Below are positions 36,110-43,783 of a stretch of 64,000 bases of DNA, piece by piece. Every line of letters begins with the position of its first letter. Position 1 is the first letter of the stretch. A program made the position numbers and the translations under genes. Source of the DNA: Gammaproteobacteria bacterium (GTDB taxonomy: Bacteria > Pseudomonadota > Gammaproteobacteria > Burkholderiales > Burkholderiaceae_C); assembly GCA_018828125.1 (NCBI GenBank), contig JAHJWB010000006.1:248001-312000 (forward strand), read 5' to 3'. The notes beneath the pieces were generated by a model that saw only the letters and a program-made list of their open reading frames with translations, made no database searches and was not told the origin of the DNA.

Positions 36110-36573
36110 TGCGCCACCCCGCGCTCCTTGCGCACCACCAGCAGCTCGGCCAACAGCCAGCGGCGGCGCACCGAGTACACCACCAAGCCCACCGACGCTG
36201 CGGCCAGAGCCAGCACCACGCCCGCAAACGCACCGCTGAACACGGCCAGGGCCTGCTGGCCATTACCCGCTGCCACGCTCTGCAGCGCGGGGCCCAACGG
36301 GATCATGGTGGCGATCAGCCCCAGCATGGGCGACAAGCGGCTGAGCAGGCGCACGGGCTCTACCTGGCGCACCAGTTGCAGCTCCAGCTCTTCCATCGAC
36401 AACCCAGGCGCCACACGCAGCGAGCGGTACTGCGGCTGGCGCCAGCGCTGCCAGGCCTCCATCAGCGTAGCGCCGCCCGTCCACAACGCGTAGACAAACG
36501 CCAGCCCTACCAGCACCAGCACCGGCCACAACAGCGACTGCGCGACCTGCGCAAAACCCGATTCAATGTTCAC
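36106..36573 (-). CDS. MotA/TolQ/ExbB-family proton channel protein
   Basis: A 155-residue inner-membrane protein of the ExbB/TolQ family. It has a first helix (LLWPVLVLVGLAFVYALWTG), a cytoplasmic loop, then the family core RLSPMLGLIATMIPLGPAL and a third helix (AFAGVVLALAAASVGLVVY). It is shorter than ExbB (about 230-240) because the cytoplasmic loop is reduced. It overlaps DUF2149 and is 17 bases from btuD. Its place beside DUF2149 and the CobN-like gene, rather than beside tonB, suggests a dedicated energising unit; service to BtuB is an alternative. Confidence 0.87.
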   Translation of the reverse strand: MNIESGFAQVAQSLLWPVLVLVGLAFVYALWTGGATLMEAWQRWRQPQYRSLRVAPGLSMEELELQLVRQVEPVRLLSRLSPMLGLIATMIPLGPALQSVAAGNGQQALAVFSGAFAGVVLALAAASVGLVVYSVRRRWLLAELLVVRKERGVAQ

Positions 36574-36590
36574 GCTTCCACTCCCTCAAT

Positions 36591-37385
36591 TCATTGGTTG
36601 TTCTTGTGTCGCAGGGATGGCAGGGCCATCCACATGCCGTCGAGATGCCGCACATGAATGCGGTGGTCGAACACTTCTTCAAGTGCGGCGTGGGTCTCGG
36701 GCGCGTCGCAGGCGCCCTGGTGCAGCACGCGCCCGCCCGCCATCACCACCATGTCGTCGGCCTGCAGCGCCAGCGATACCTCGTGCAGCACACTGACCAC
36801 CGTGCCACCCGCCTCCACCAGTTCGCGCATGGTGTGCAGCCAGTCGGTCTGGTGCGGCGGGTCGAGGTTGGCCAGGGGCTCGTCCATCAGCAGCACCTGG
36901 GCCTGCACGGCCAGGGCGCGGGCCAGCAGCACGCGCTGGCGCTCGCCGCCCGACAGCTGCGACAGCGGGCGGTGGCGCCAGTCCCAGGCCTGTGTGGTGC
37001 GCAGTGCCCGCTCCACCGCCGCGTGGTCGGCGGCACCCGGCGGGGCCAGCCAGGCCTGGTGTGGCAGGCGGCCCAGCATGGCCACGTCATAACTGGTCAG
37101 GTCGTCGGCCGAGCCCTCGTTCTGCCCCAGCCAGGCGAGCTGCCTGGCGCGTTCGCGCGCGGGGATGTACGGGAGCGGGCGGCCCAGCAACAAAACTTCG
37201 CCCTGCACGGCTGCGCGCGGGAGCAGGCCCGCCAACACCTTGAGAAGCGTGGACTTTCCTGCGCCGTTGGGGCCAACGATGCTGGTCCAGCGCCCGGCAG
37301 GCAGTTGCAGGTCAATGCCTTGCAATATCAGGTTATTTCCGATCCTAGCGCTTACCCCATAAGCGCCAATAGCTATTGAATTCAT
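36591..37385 (-). CDS. btuD: Cobalamin/Fe-siderophore-type ABC ATPase
   Basis: A 264-residue ATPase of the BtuD/FepC class. Walker A is GPNGAGKST, the Q-loop region is LAWLGQNEGSADDLT, the signature is LSGGERQRVLLARAL, Walker B is VLLMDEPLANLD and the switch is VLHEVSLAL. The ATG overlaps the btuC stop (ATGA). The first fifteen or so residues (NSIAIGAYGVSARIG) are encoded by a family A repeat in reverse orientation, so the N-terminal strand of this ATPase is repeat-derived. It works with BtuC and BtuF encoded upstream. Confidence 0.92.
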   Translation of the reverse strand: MNSIAIGAYGVSARIGNNLILQGIDLQLPAGRWTSIVGPNGAGKSTLLKVLAGLLPRAAVQGEVLLLGRPLPYIPARERARQLAWLGQNEGSADDLTSYDVAMLGRLPHQAWLAPPGAADHAAVERALRTTQAWDWRHRPLSQLSGGERQRVLLARALAVQAQVLLMDEPLANLDPPHQTDWLHTMRELVEAGGTVVSVLHEVSLALQADDMVVMAGGRVLHQGACDAPETHAALEEVFDHRIHVRHLDGMWMALPSLRHKNNQ

Positions 37386-37388
37386 AGC
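37341..37388 (-). repeat. Family A repeat, copy 4, overlapping the start of btuD
   Basis: Reads AATAGCTATTGGCGCTTATG then GGGTAAGCGCTAGGATC on the minus strand. It covers the btuD initiation region and the end of btuC. Confidence 0.75.
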
Positions 37389-38407
37389 AAACTGCCTTGC
37401 GATGTGCGGCGGTGCATGAGCCACAGCAAATAGGTACCACCCAGCGCTGCCGTCAGCACGCCCACCGGCAGCTCCTGCGGCGCCAGCAGCCAGCGCGCCA
37501 GGATGTCGGCCGCCAGCAGCAGCACGGCTCCCATCAGGCTGGAAAGCACGATGTGCCGCTCATGCGTGACCCGCACGATGGAGCGCACCAAATGCGGCGC
37601 GGCAAGCCCCACAAACGCAATCAAACCGGTCTGCGCCACCGCCGTGCCCGTGGCCAACGCCATGGCGGCCACCAGCCCCACGCGCATGGGCATCAGCGGC
37701 AGGCCCAGGCTGGCAGCGGTGGCCTCGCCCAGCGTAAGGCCGTCGAGCGCACGCGCCAGCATCCAGGCCAACACCGAACACAGCGCCCACACCACCGCCA
37801 TCAATAAGCAGGCGGCCCAGCCCACAAACGCCGTGCTACCCAGCGTGAAGGCCTGCATGGCCTGCAGGATGTCGGGCGAGGCCAGCTCCACCAAGTCGCG
37901 CAATGCACCCAGCACCACGCCTACGATCACGCCCGCCAGCAGCAGGCGCAGCGTGTGCTGCACGCCCTTGGCAAGCAGCAGCGTGAGCACCACCGCCCCC
38001 GCCGCGCCCAAAAACGCCATGCCCGTAATGCCAATGCGCGCCAGCCACTGCGCCGCCACCGGCGACACGCCAAACAGCGCCATCGCGACCGCGCCACCCA
38101 GCGCTGCGCCCGAGGCGCTGCCCAGCAGGTACGGGTCGGCCAGTGGGTTGCGAAACAGGCCCTGCGCCACCGCCCCTGACAGGCCCAGCAACGCCCCCGC
38201 CAGCCAGGCCCCCAGCGTGCGCGGCAGACGGATGTCCCACACGATCTGCCAGGCCACGGGGTCGCCGTGCATGCGCAGCACGCTGTCAAAACCGGTGCTG
38301 CCGACGCTGGCGCCACACACGGCCAGCACGGCGCTGGCCAGCAGAAGCCAGACAGCGCACCATGCGGCGCGGCGGCTTTGGCTGAGGTAATTGGTGGACG
38401 AGTTCAC
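37382..38407 (-). CDS. btuC: Cobalamin ABC transporter permease (FecCD type)
   Basis: A 341-residue permease with about ten helices. Family markers are RLPRTLGAWLAGALLGLSGA, GLFRNPLADPYLLGSASGAA, and the late GLIAFVGLAAPHLVRSIV and LPVGVLTAALGGTYLLWLM. The start is GTG at 38407, overlapping the btuF stop (GTGA). With BtuF and BtuD it would import corrinoids across the inner membrane. Assignment to cobalamin rather than iron siderophores rests on the riboswitch and surrounding B12 genes. Confidence 0.92.
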   Translation of the reverse strand: MNSSTNYLSQSRRAAWCAVWLLLASAVLAVCGASVGSTGFDSVLRMHGDPVAWQIVWDIRLPRTLGAWLAGALLGLSGAVAQGLFRNPLADPYLLGSASGAALGGAVAMALFGVSPVAAQWLARIGITGMAFLGAAGAVVLTLLLAKGVQHTLRLLLAGVIVGVVLGALRDLVELASPDILQAMQAFTLGSTAFVGWAACLLMAVVWALCSVLAWMLARALDGLTLGEATAASLGLPLMPMRVGLVAAMALATGTAVAQTGLIAFVGLAAPHLVRSIVRVTHERHIVLSSLMGAVLLLAADILARWLLAPQELPVGVLTAALGGTYLLWLMHRRTSQGSLL

Positions 38408-39435
38408 CTCCCGCTCTCTCCAACGCTAGCAGCGGCAGCGACTGGCACGGCCGAGGCTAGCGCACCCGTGGAACTGGCTTTGCCAGGCCACTGGGTGCGT
38501 CCCCCTGAAGGGGATGACGCCGCAGGCGACTCAGGGGGAGCCTTCTCCACCAGGCAGCGCGCCATGATGCGGGCTGCCTCGGCCATGCGCGGGCCGGGGC
38601 GCACCACCACGTCGGAATCACCAGGGCCGAACACACACAGCCGGTTCTCGCGGATCGCGCGCAGGCTGGCCCAACCGGGATACGGCACCATGGCTTGCAT
38701 GCTGCGGTTGCCGATCATGATGATGTCGGGGTTGGCGCGCACCACAAATTCGGGGTTCAGACGCGGAAATGGCCCCAGCGACGCAGGCACCACGTTGCGC
38801 ACCCCCAGCCGGGTGAGCGACTCGCCGATGAACGACGCCTCGCCCGCCGCATAAGGCCCACGGCTCACTTCGAAATACACGCGTGCGTTTTTTGCCTGGG
38901 GGGGCAAAGACTGCGCCGCGGCCAGCACGCCCGCATCGATCACGCGCCACAGCCGGTCGGAGCCTTGCGCGCGGGGTACGCTCAGCAGGTCGCTGACGGT
39001 GCCCAACACGCGGCGCACATCCGCGTGGGTCTTGGGCTCCAGTGCAACAACGGTCAACCCCAGCGCTTCCAGGCGGTCGCTGGCGCGCGAACTGACGGAC
39101 AACAACACCACATCGGGCTTGAGGGCCACCACGGCCTCGATGCTGGGATCCAGCCCGCCGCCCACCTTGGGCAGCTTCTCGATCACGGCTGCGGGCCAGT
39201 TGGAATAGCGGTCCACTCCCACAAGGCGATGGCATTGTTCCAGTTCGCACACGCTTTCGGTCAACGACGGCAACAGGCTGACGATGCGCTGCGGCGGGCG
39301 CGGCAGCGATACAACGCGGCCCCGGTCGTCGGTAATCTGCACCGGTTGCGCCTGCGCCAGCCCCGCCATCAGCAGGCCCAGCGCGACAAGAATCGCAATC
39401 ACCCACAGGATGCGGCGCACGGGAGTTGGTTTCAT
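38404..39435 (-). CDS. btuF: Cobalamin-binding periplasmic protein
   Basis: A 343-residue class III periplasmic binding protein. An N-terminal membrane/signal segment (ILWVIAILVALGLLMAGLAQ) precedes RIVSLLPSLTESVCELEQCH and LVGVDRYSNWP, typical of BtuF. KVGGGLDPSIEAVVALKPDV and the C-terminal lobe follow. The last 40 or so residues (from about KAPPESPAASSPSGG) are low-complexity and encoded by a family B repeat, so the protein has a repeat-derived tail beyond the normal fold end. It overlaps btuC. Confidence 0.9.
   Translation of the reverse strand: MKPTPVRRILWVIAILVALGLLMAGLAQAQPVQITDDRGRVVSLPRPPQRIVSLLPSLTESVCELEQCHRLVGVDRYSNWPAAVIEKLPKVGGGLDPSIEAVVALKPDVVLLSVSSRASDRLEALGLTVVALEPKTHADVRRVLGTVSDLLSVPRAQGSDRLWRVIDAGVLAAAQSLPPQAKNARVYFEVSRGPYAAGEASFIGESLTRLGVRNVVPASLGPFPRLNPEFVVRANPDIIMIGNRSMQAMVPYPGWASLRAIRENRLCVFGPGDSDVVVRPGPRMAEAARIMARCLVEKAPPESPAASSPSGGRTQWPGKASSTGALASAVPVAAAASVGESGR
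38437..38545. repeat. Family B repeat inside the 3' end of btuF
   Basis: Contains CACCCGTGGAACTGGCTTTG, CCAGGCCACTGGGTGCGT, CCCCCTGAAGGGG and GCCGCAGGCGACTCAGGGGG. The same order of elements is present at 41450 and 19989. The reading frame of btuF passes through it to its end. Confidence 0.75.
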
Positions 39436-39448
39436 CGACAGGGTTCTT

Positions 39449-40048
39449 TCAGGGTGTTTTCAGGGCCAACGGCAGACCGGCCGCCATCAGCGTGACGCGG
39501 GGGCATGCCTGCGCCACCTGCTGGTTCAGCGTGCCCAGCGCATCCACAAAGGCACGCACTTCGCGCCCCATCGGGATGACCCCCAGGCCAATTTCGTTGC
39601 CCACCAGAACAACGGGGCCAGGGGATTTCCGAACCGCTACTAAAAACATAGCTGCTTGCGTTTCCCAGTCAGGCGCTAGAGCCTGTTTTTGTTCAATATT
39701 CATTGCCTCAGCCCCAAGGGGCATGGTCCAGTGGGTGAGCCACAGCGTGAGGCAGTCCACCACGACCAAGGTGTGCACCGTGCTGTGCTGCGCCACGGCA
39801 GCCGCCACATCGTGGGGCTCCTCCACCGTCTCCAGGCCGGGCACGCGTTCGGCGCGGTCGCGTTGGTGGCGGGCGATGCGCTCGCGCATTTCGTCGTCCC
39901 AGGCTTCGCCGGTGGCGATCAACACCGCGCGGTGATGGGCGGACTGGGCCAGCCAGTCGCGCGCCAGCAATTCGGCGCGGCGCGACTTGCCGCTCTTTTG
40001 GCCGCCCAGAATGAGTTCGGTGGTGATGGCGTGCTGGGTTGAAGTCAT
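39449..40048 (-). CDS. cobU: Adenosylcobinamide kinase / adenosylcobinamide-phosphate guanylyltransferase
   Basis: A 199-residue bifunctional enzyme (also called CobP) that phosphorylates adenosylcobinamide and attaches GMP. The P-loop is ILGGQKSGKSRRAELLA. IATGEAWDDEMRERIARHQ, TVEEP and VVVDCLTLWLT are family motifs, and VLVGNEIGLGVIP ends the core. A family A repeat encodes about residues 116-138 (MNIEQKQALAPDWETQAAMF), where other CobU proteins have a shorter loop. The ATG overlaps the cobB stop. Confidence 0.93.
   Translation of the reverse strand: MTSTQHAITTELILGGQKSGKSRRAELLARDWLAQSAHHRAVLIATGEAWDDEMRERIARHQRDRAERVPGLETVEEPHDVAAAVAQHSTVHTLVVVDCLTLWLTHWTMPLGAEAMNIEQKQALAPDWETQAAMFLVAVRKSPGPVVLVGNEIGLGVIPMGREVRAFVDALGTLNQQVAQACPRVTLMAAGLPLALKTP
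39637..39698 (+). repeat. Family A repeat, copy 5, inside cobU
   Basis: Contains CATAGCTGCTTGCGTT, CAGGCGCTAGAGCCTG and TTGTTCAAT, a diverged copy. It is read through in frame by cobU on the opposite strand. Confidence 0.65.
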
Positions 40049-41406
40049 GCTTTTCTGCTGCCAAGCAAGTGGGCCACGGCCTCGGGACTAGAGGGGAACC
40101 ACGCGTGAAAGTAACTGGCGTGGAGGCTGCCTTGCTGGAATAGCGCTTCACCCGCATCCGGCGCAACGGCCTCATTCGGGCGCGCCGTGCGGGCCACCAC
40201 GGGGGCGCCGCTGTCGCTGGTCGAATAGTGAAAGGTGTGCCCGCGCAGCGTGTGCCCCGCCACCGCCAGTTGCTGCGGCCCAAGCGCCGCCAGGCGTTTC
40301 TGCATGGTCACACGGCCAGGCAAAAGCCCCCACAGCGGGGCCGTGCCGCCATCAGTCAGCGTGATGGATTCAAACAGCGCCATCATGCCGCCGCACTCGG
40401 CCCACAGCGGTTTGCCGGCGGCCACGTGGGCACGCAGGCTGGCTTGCATCCCGGTGTTGGCTGCGATCTGCGCGGTATGCAGTTCAGGGTAGCCGCCGGG
40501 CAGCCACACCGCGTCGCAATCGGGCAGTGCAGCGTCGTGCAGGGGCGAGAAGAACTCGACGCGCGCGCCCATCTGTTCCAGGCATTGCACATTGGCAGCG
40601 TAGATGAAGCAGAACGCCGCGTCGCGCCCCACGGCCACCGTCCGGCCCGCAAGCAGCGCAGGCACGGCGACCTTCGACGCGGGCACCGGAAAGTCGACGG
40701 CCCAGCGCTGCAGGCCATCCACTGTCATCTGGCCGAGGGGCGTGGCCGCCAGTGCGTCGGCGGCAGCGTCCAGCCGCTCCAGACTGTCGTGCAGCTCGTG
40801 CGCGGCCACCAAGCCCAAGTGGCGTTCAGGCAACAGCGCGGCGCTGCTTTTACCCAAGGCTGGCGCAGCGTTTGCGGCCTGCACGCGCATCAACGCGCCC
40901 ATCCAGTCATCGGCGTCTTGCAGGCCATCGCGCAGCATGTCGGCATGGCGCGCACTGCCCACGCGATTGGCCAGCACGCCCGCCCAGGGCAGACCGCTGC
41001 GGTAGTGGCGCAGGCCAAAGGCCAGCGCGCCAAAGGTGCCCGCCATGGCCGAGGCATCGACCACCGCCAGCACGGGCACCCCAAACTGCTGCGCCAGGTC
41101 CGCAGCGCTCGGCGTGCCGTCAAACAGGCCCATCACTCCTTCAATCAGGATCAGGTCGGACGACTGCGCAGCATCATGCAAACGCTGGACGCAGTCCGCC
41201 TCGCCCGTCATCCACAGGTCGAGCTGGTGCACGGGGGCGCCACTGGCAAGCTGGTGCCAGTGCGGGTCCAGAAAATCCGGCCCGCACTTGAATACTCGCA
41301 CCCGTCGACCCTGACGCGCATACAAACGCGCCAGGGCCGCGGTGACGGTGGTCTTTCCCTGGCCCGATGCCGGGGCAGCGATGAGCAGCGCGGGGCAGCG
41401 AGTCAT
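40045..41406 (-). CDS. cobB: Cobyrinic acid a,c-diamide synthase (CobB/CbiA)
   Basis: A 453-residue glutamine amidotransferase that amidates the a and c carboxylates of cobyrinic acid (hydrogenobyrinic acid in the aerobic route). The N-terminal ATPase has LIAAPASGQGKTTVTAALAR and FKCGPDFLDPHWH. The glutaminase domain has WLPGGYPELH and LWAECGGMMAL with the nucleophile cysteine. HASYFHAWFPS ends the protein. It is the second gene of the operon, after btuB. Its presence shows that salvage can begin as early as cobyrinic acid. Confidence 0.93.
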   Translation of the reverse strand: MTRCPALLIAAPASGQGKTTVTAALARLYARQGRRVRVFKCGPDFLDPHWHQLASGAPVHQLDLWMTGEADCVQRLHDAAQSSDLILIEGVMGLFDGTPSAADLAQQFGVPVLAVVDASAMAGTFGALAFGLRHYRSGLPWAGVLANRVGSARHADMLRDGLQDADDWMGALMRVQAANAAPALGKSSAALLPERHLGLVAAHELHDSLERLDAAADALAATPLGQMTVDGLQRWAVDFPVPASKVAVPALLAGRTVAVGRDAAFCFIYAANVQCLEQMGARVEFFSPLHDAALPDCDAVWLPGGYPELHTAQIAANTGMQASLRAHVAAGKPLWAECGGMMALFESITLTDGGTAPLWGLLPGRVTMQKRLAALGPQQLAVAGHTLRGHTFHYSTSDSGAPVVARTARPNEAVAPDAGEALFQQGSLHASYFHAWFPSSPEAVAHLLGSRKA

Positions 41407-41449
41407 GCCGACATTCGGATTCGAAACGCGCTCGACAGCCTATGAAACT

Positions 41450-41550
41450 GGCGCGCTCCAAGCCAGCGCCACCGTGGAACCGGCTCCGCCAGACCACGGG
41501 TGGCGTCCCCCATCAGGGGGGAAGGCGCGCAGCGCCTCAGGAGGGACTTC
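41450..41550. repeat. Family B repeat between btuB and cobB
   Basis: Contains GCCACCGTGGAACCGGCTCC, the hairpin CCCCCATCAGGGGG and GGCGCGCAGCGCC. It fills most of the 142-base gap after btuB, and could reduce read-through into cobB or protect the btuB mRNA end. Confidence 0.8.
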
Positions 41551-43426
41551 ATTGCGGCGCCCACTTCACACCCACATACGCAACGCGGCCAGGGGTCGCG
41601 TAGGTACGGGCCGTTTCGTAGTGTTTGTCTGCCACGTTATCGATGCGCGCCACCAGAGTGAAATCGCGGGCGATGCGCGTGCTGGCATACAGGTTGACCA
41701 AGGTGTAGCCGCCCAGCGTGAGCGTATTGGCGTCGTTGTCAAAACGGCGGCCCGAGGCCTGGACTTCGGTGCCCACCGTCCAGCCCGCCACCTGGGTGTC
41801 CGCGCCAAATGTGGCGTGGCGCGTGGCGCGGCGGCGCAGCTGTTTGCCGGTATCCAGATCGCGCGGGCGCTGGAAGTCCATGGAGCCGCGCAGCTGCACG
41901 GGACCCAAGCGGTACGAACCCGCGAGCGTCACACCTTTGTATTCAGCTCGCGCGGTGTTGGTGTAGCAACCGAAGGTCGATGGGCATGGGCCGGGCGCTC
42001 CGAACGTGATCAGGTCCTGCACACGGTTGCGGTAGGCCGTGGCCGAGAAGCTGCTGCTGCCTTCAGCCCAGCGCAGGCCCACTTCGACGTTGCGGCTGCT
42101 CTCGGGGTTGAGCGAACCCGTGCCGTATTCGCTGAACCGGTGGTACAGCGTGGGGGCGCGAAACGCGGTGCCTACAGAGGCTGTCGCACGCCACTGCGGC
42201 GCAAAGGCATAGCCGTAGGCCAGGCTGCCGGTGCCTTTGCCACCGAACTCGCTGTCCGAGTCGTGGCGCACATTGGCTTGCAGCGTGTGGCCGCCTGCGC
42301 TGTACCCGTAGCCCAGCGCAACGGCGTCCTGTGACCGCTTGCGGTCGATGGGCGCGTTTTCCAGATTGTCTTCACGGCGCTCCAGGGCAGCCGTCAACAG
42401 GTGCGCGCCCTGGCGCCATTCGTTCTGGAACAGGTAGCCGCGCAGGTGGGTGTCGCTCAGGTAGGGGGAAGGTTTGGTTTCGTATTTGTCGCGCGAATCC
42501 GTGATCTGCACGCGGGTCTTGTACGCGGTGCTCCACTGCGCCTGCCAGTTCAGTCCCAACGCATGCAGCGTGTGCATGTTGCGGTCATCGTTCACCGGGC
42601 TCGTGTCGTAGCCGCTGTCCATGTCGTTGACGAGGAGCGTTCCTTCCAGCCGGTGAATGGAATTGATCTGCAGGCCCACCCGTGCGTTCGCCGAGGTGCT
42701 TTCGTACCCGTCGCGGTCTGGGTTGGCGGTGGCGGTGGTGCGGGCGTTGAAGCCTTTGCTCTGCTCGCGCGCGATGCCCAGCGCATAGTCGATGGTGCCA
42801 CTGGCACCGCTCACACCCGCTTCTGCCTTGTAGGTGCCATGGCTGCCAATGCCCACGCCCACATAGGGCGCCACGCCATGCTCGCCGCGTTTGGTGAAAA
42901 TCTGCACCACGCCGCCCATGGCGTCCGAGCCGTACACCGCGCCAGCAGGGCCGCGCAGCACTTCGATACGGTCGACCAACGCCAGTGGAATCGACTCCCA
43001 CGCCGCGCCGCCGGTGGCTTGCGAATCCATGCGAACGCCATCGATATAGACGGCCGTGAAGCGAGACTCCGCACCGCGCAGAAAGACGCTGGTGGTGGTG
43101 CCCGGGCCGCCGTTGCGCGAGATCTCGATACCGGGAACACGGGCCAGCACATCGGCCAGACCGGTGGCGCCGCTGGTCTCAATCGTTTCGCGGTCGAGTA
43201 CCGTCACATCCGCCAGCAGGTCCGACAGCGGCTGGGGCGAGCGCGTGGCAGTCACCACGGTTTCAGCCAGGGAGGGCGCGCGCAGGTTTTGCGCCAATTG
43301 CACCGGCGCGGTGGCGTCGGCCCGTTGGGCATGGGCGGCGCAGGCGGTCACCACAGCAAACGCTCCCAAAGCGGGACGCAGGAACAGTGGCGCAAGAACG
43401 CGCGCACGAGAAGTACGGATTTTCAT
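41549..43426 (-). CDS. btuB: TonB-dependent outer-membrane cobalamin receptor
   Basis: A 625-residue outer-membrane receptor. A signal peptide (LGAFAVVTACAAHA) is followed by the TonB box SLAETVVTATR, the plug domain (VPGIEISRNGGPGTTTSVFL then ESRFTAVYIDGVRM) and a 22-strand barrel ending YVGVKWAPQ. It is short for the family, like E. coli BtuB (about 614). The preceding cobalamin riboswitch confirms the B12 assignment. ATG at MKIRTSRA was chosen; another ATG is three codons upstream. It is the first gene of the operon. Confidence 0.93.
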   Translation of the reverse strand: MKIRTSRARVLAPLFLRPALGAFAVVTACAAHAQRADATAPVQLAQNLRAPSLAETVVTATRSPQPLSDLLADVTVLDRETIETSGATGLADVLARVPGIEISRNGGPGTTTSVFLRGAESRFTAVYIDGVRMDSQATGGAAWESIPLALVDRIEVLRGPAGAVYGSDAMGGVVQIFTKRGEHGVAPYVGVGIGSHGTYKAEAGVSGASGTIDYALGIAREQSKGFNARTTATANPDRDGYESTSANARVGLQINSIHRLEGTLLVNDMDSGYDTSPVNDDRNMHTLHALGLNWQAQWSTAYKTRVQITDSRDKYETKPSPYLSDTHLRGYLFQNEWRQGAHLLTAALERREDNLENAPIDRKRSQDAVALGYGYSAGGHTLQANVRHDSDSEFGGKGTGSLAYGYAFAPQWRATASVGTAFRAPTLYHRFSEYGTGSLNPESSRNVEVGLRWAEGSSSFSATAYRNRVQDLITFGAPGPCPSTFGCYTNTARAEYKGVTLAGSYRLGPVQLRGSMDFQRPRDLDTGKQLRRRATRHATFGADTQVAGWTVGTEVQASGRRFDNDANTLTLGGYTLVNLYASTRIARDFTLVARIDNVADKHYETARTYATPGRVAYVGVKWAPQ

Positions 43427-43490
43427 GGGGATCATCGTCAACAAACAAACCCGAGCTGGCCTCCCCGCCAACAAATGGGTGATACGGCCG

Positions 43491-43513
43491 GTGCGCCCAA
43501 AAAATGGGCGCAC
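43491..43513 (-). promoter_or_regulatory. Perfect 9-bp hairpin between the B12 aptamer and btuB
   Basis: GTGCGCCCA and TGGGCGCAC flank a five-base A/T loop. It directly follows the aptamer on the transcript and has no T-run, so it is more likely a translation-level expression platform element than a terminator. Confidence 0.6.
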
Positions 43514-43519
43514 GCAACC

Positions 43520-43715
43520 ACCACGTTGGCCGGTATCCGGGCTGGCGGAACACCCCCCAATGCCTTCCCATGCGCTTGTTCAAGGCGCTCAGTGGCGTAT
43601 GGATGGAGAGAGAATCGGATGATTCGTCCGCTGACCGTTGCGGGGGCAGCGCAGGCTGGGGGCACCGTGTGCGGTGGCTCCTCCCTGCTTCCCGTTGAAC
43701 TGCGGCATGTGAACC
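43520..43715 (-). promoter_or_regulatory. Cobalamin riboswitch (B12 element)
   Basis: On the minus strand, in order, are AACGGGAAGCAGG, GCTGCCCCCGCAACGGTCAG (43630-43650), GCCACTG (43590-43596), GGGAAGGC (43562-43569) and the B12 box AGCCCGGATACCGGCC (43528-43543). These match the conserved cores of the AdoCbl riboswitch. The 3' end of the aptamer is about 100 bases upstream of btuB. High cobalamin should switch btuB, and perhaps the whole operon, off. The outer boundaries are approximate. Confidence 0.92.
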
Positions 43716-43783
43716 ACACCGCGAGCACCAACGGCGGGATTTTACGACCGTTTACAACACGCAACCCTACAATCGACGGCTGT

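Noticed and set aside
43491..43513. Hairpin before btuB as a rho-independent terminator
   Set aside because: No T-run follows on the minus strand; it is listed as part of the riboswitch expression platform instead.
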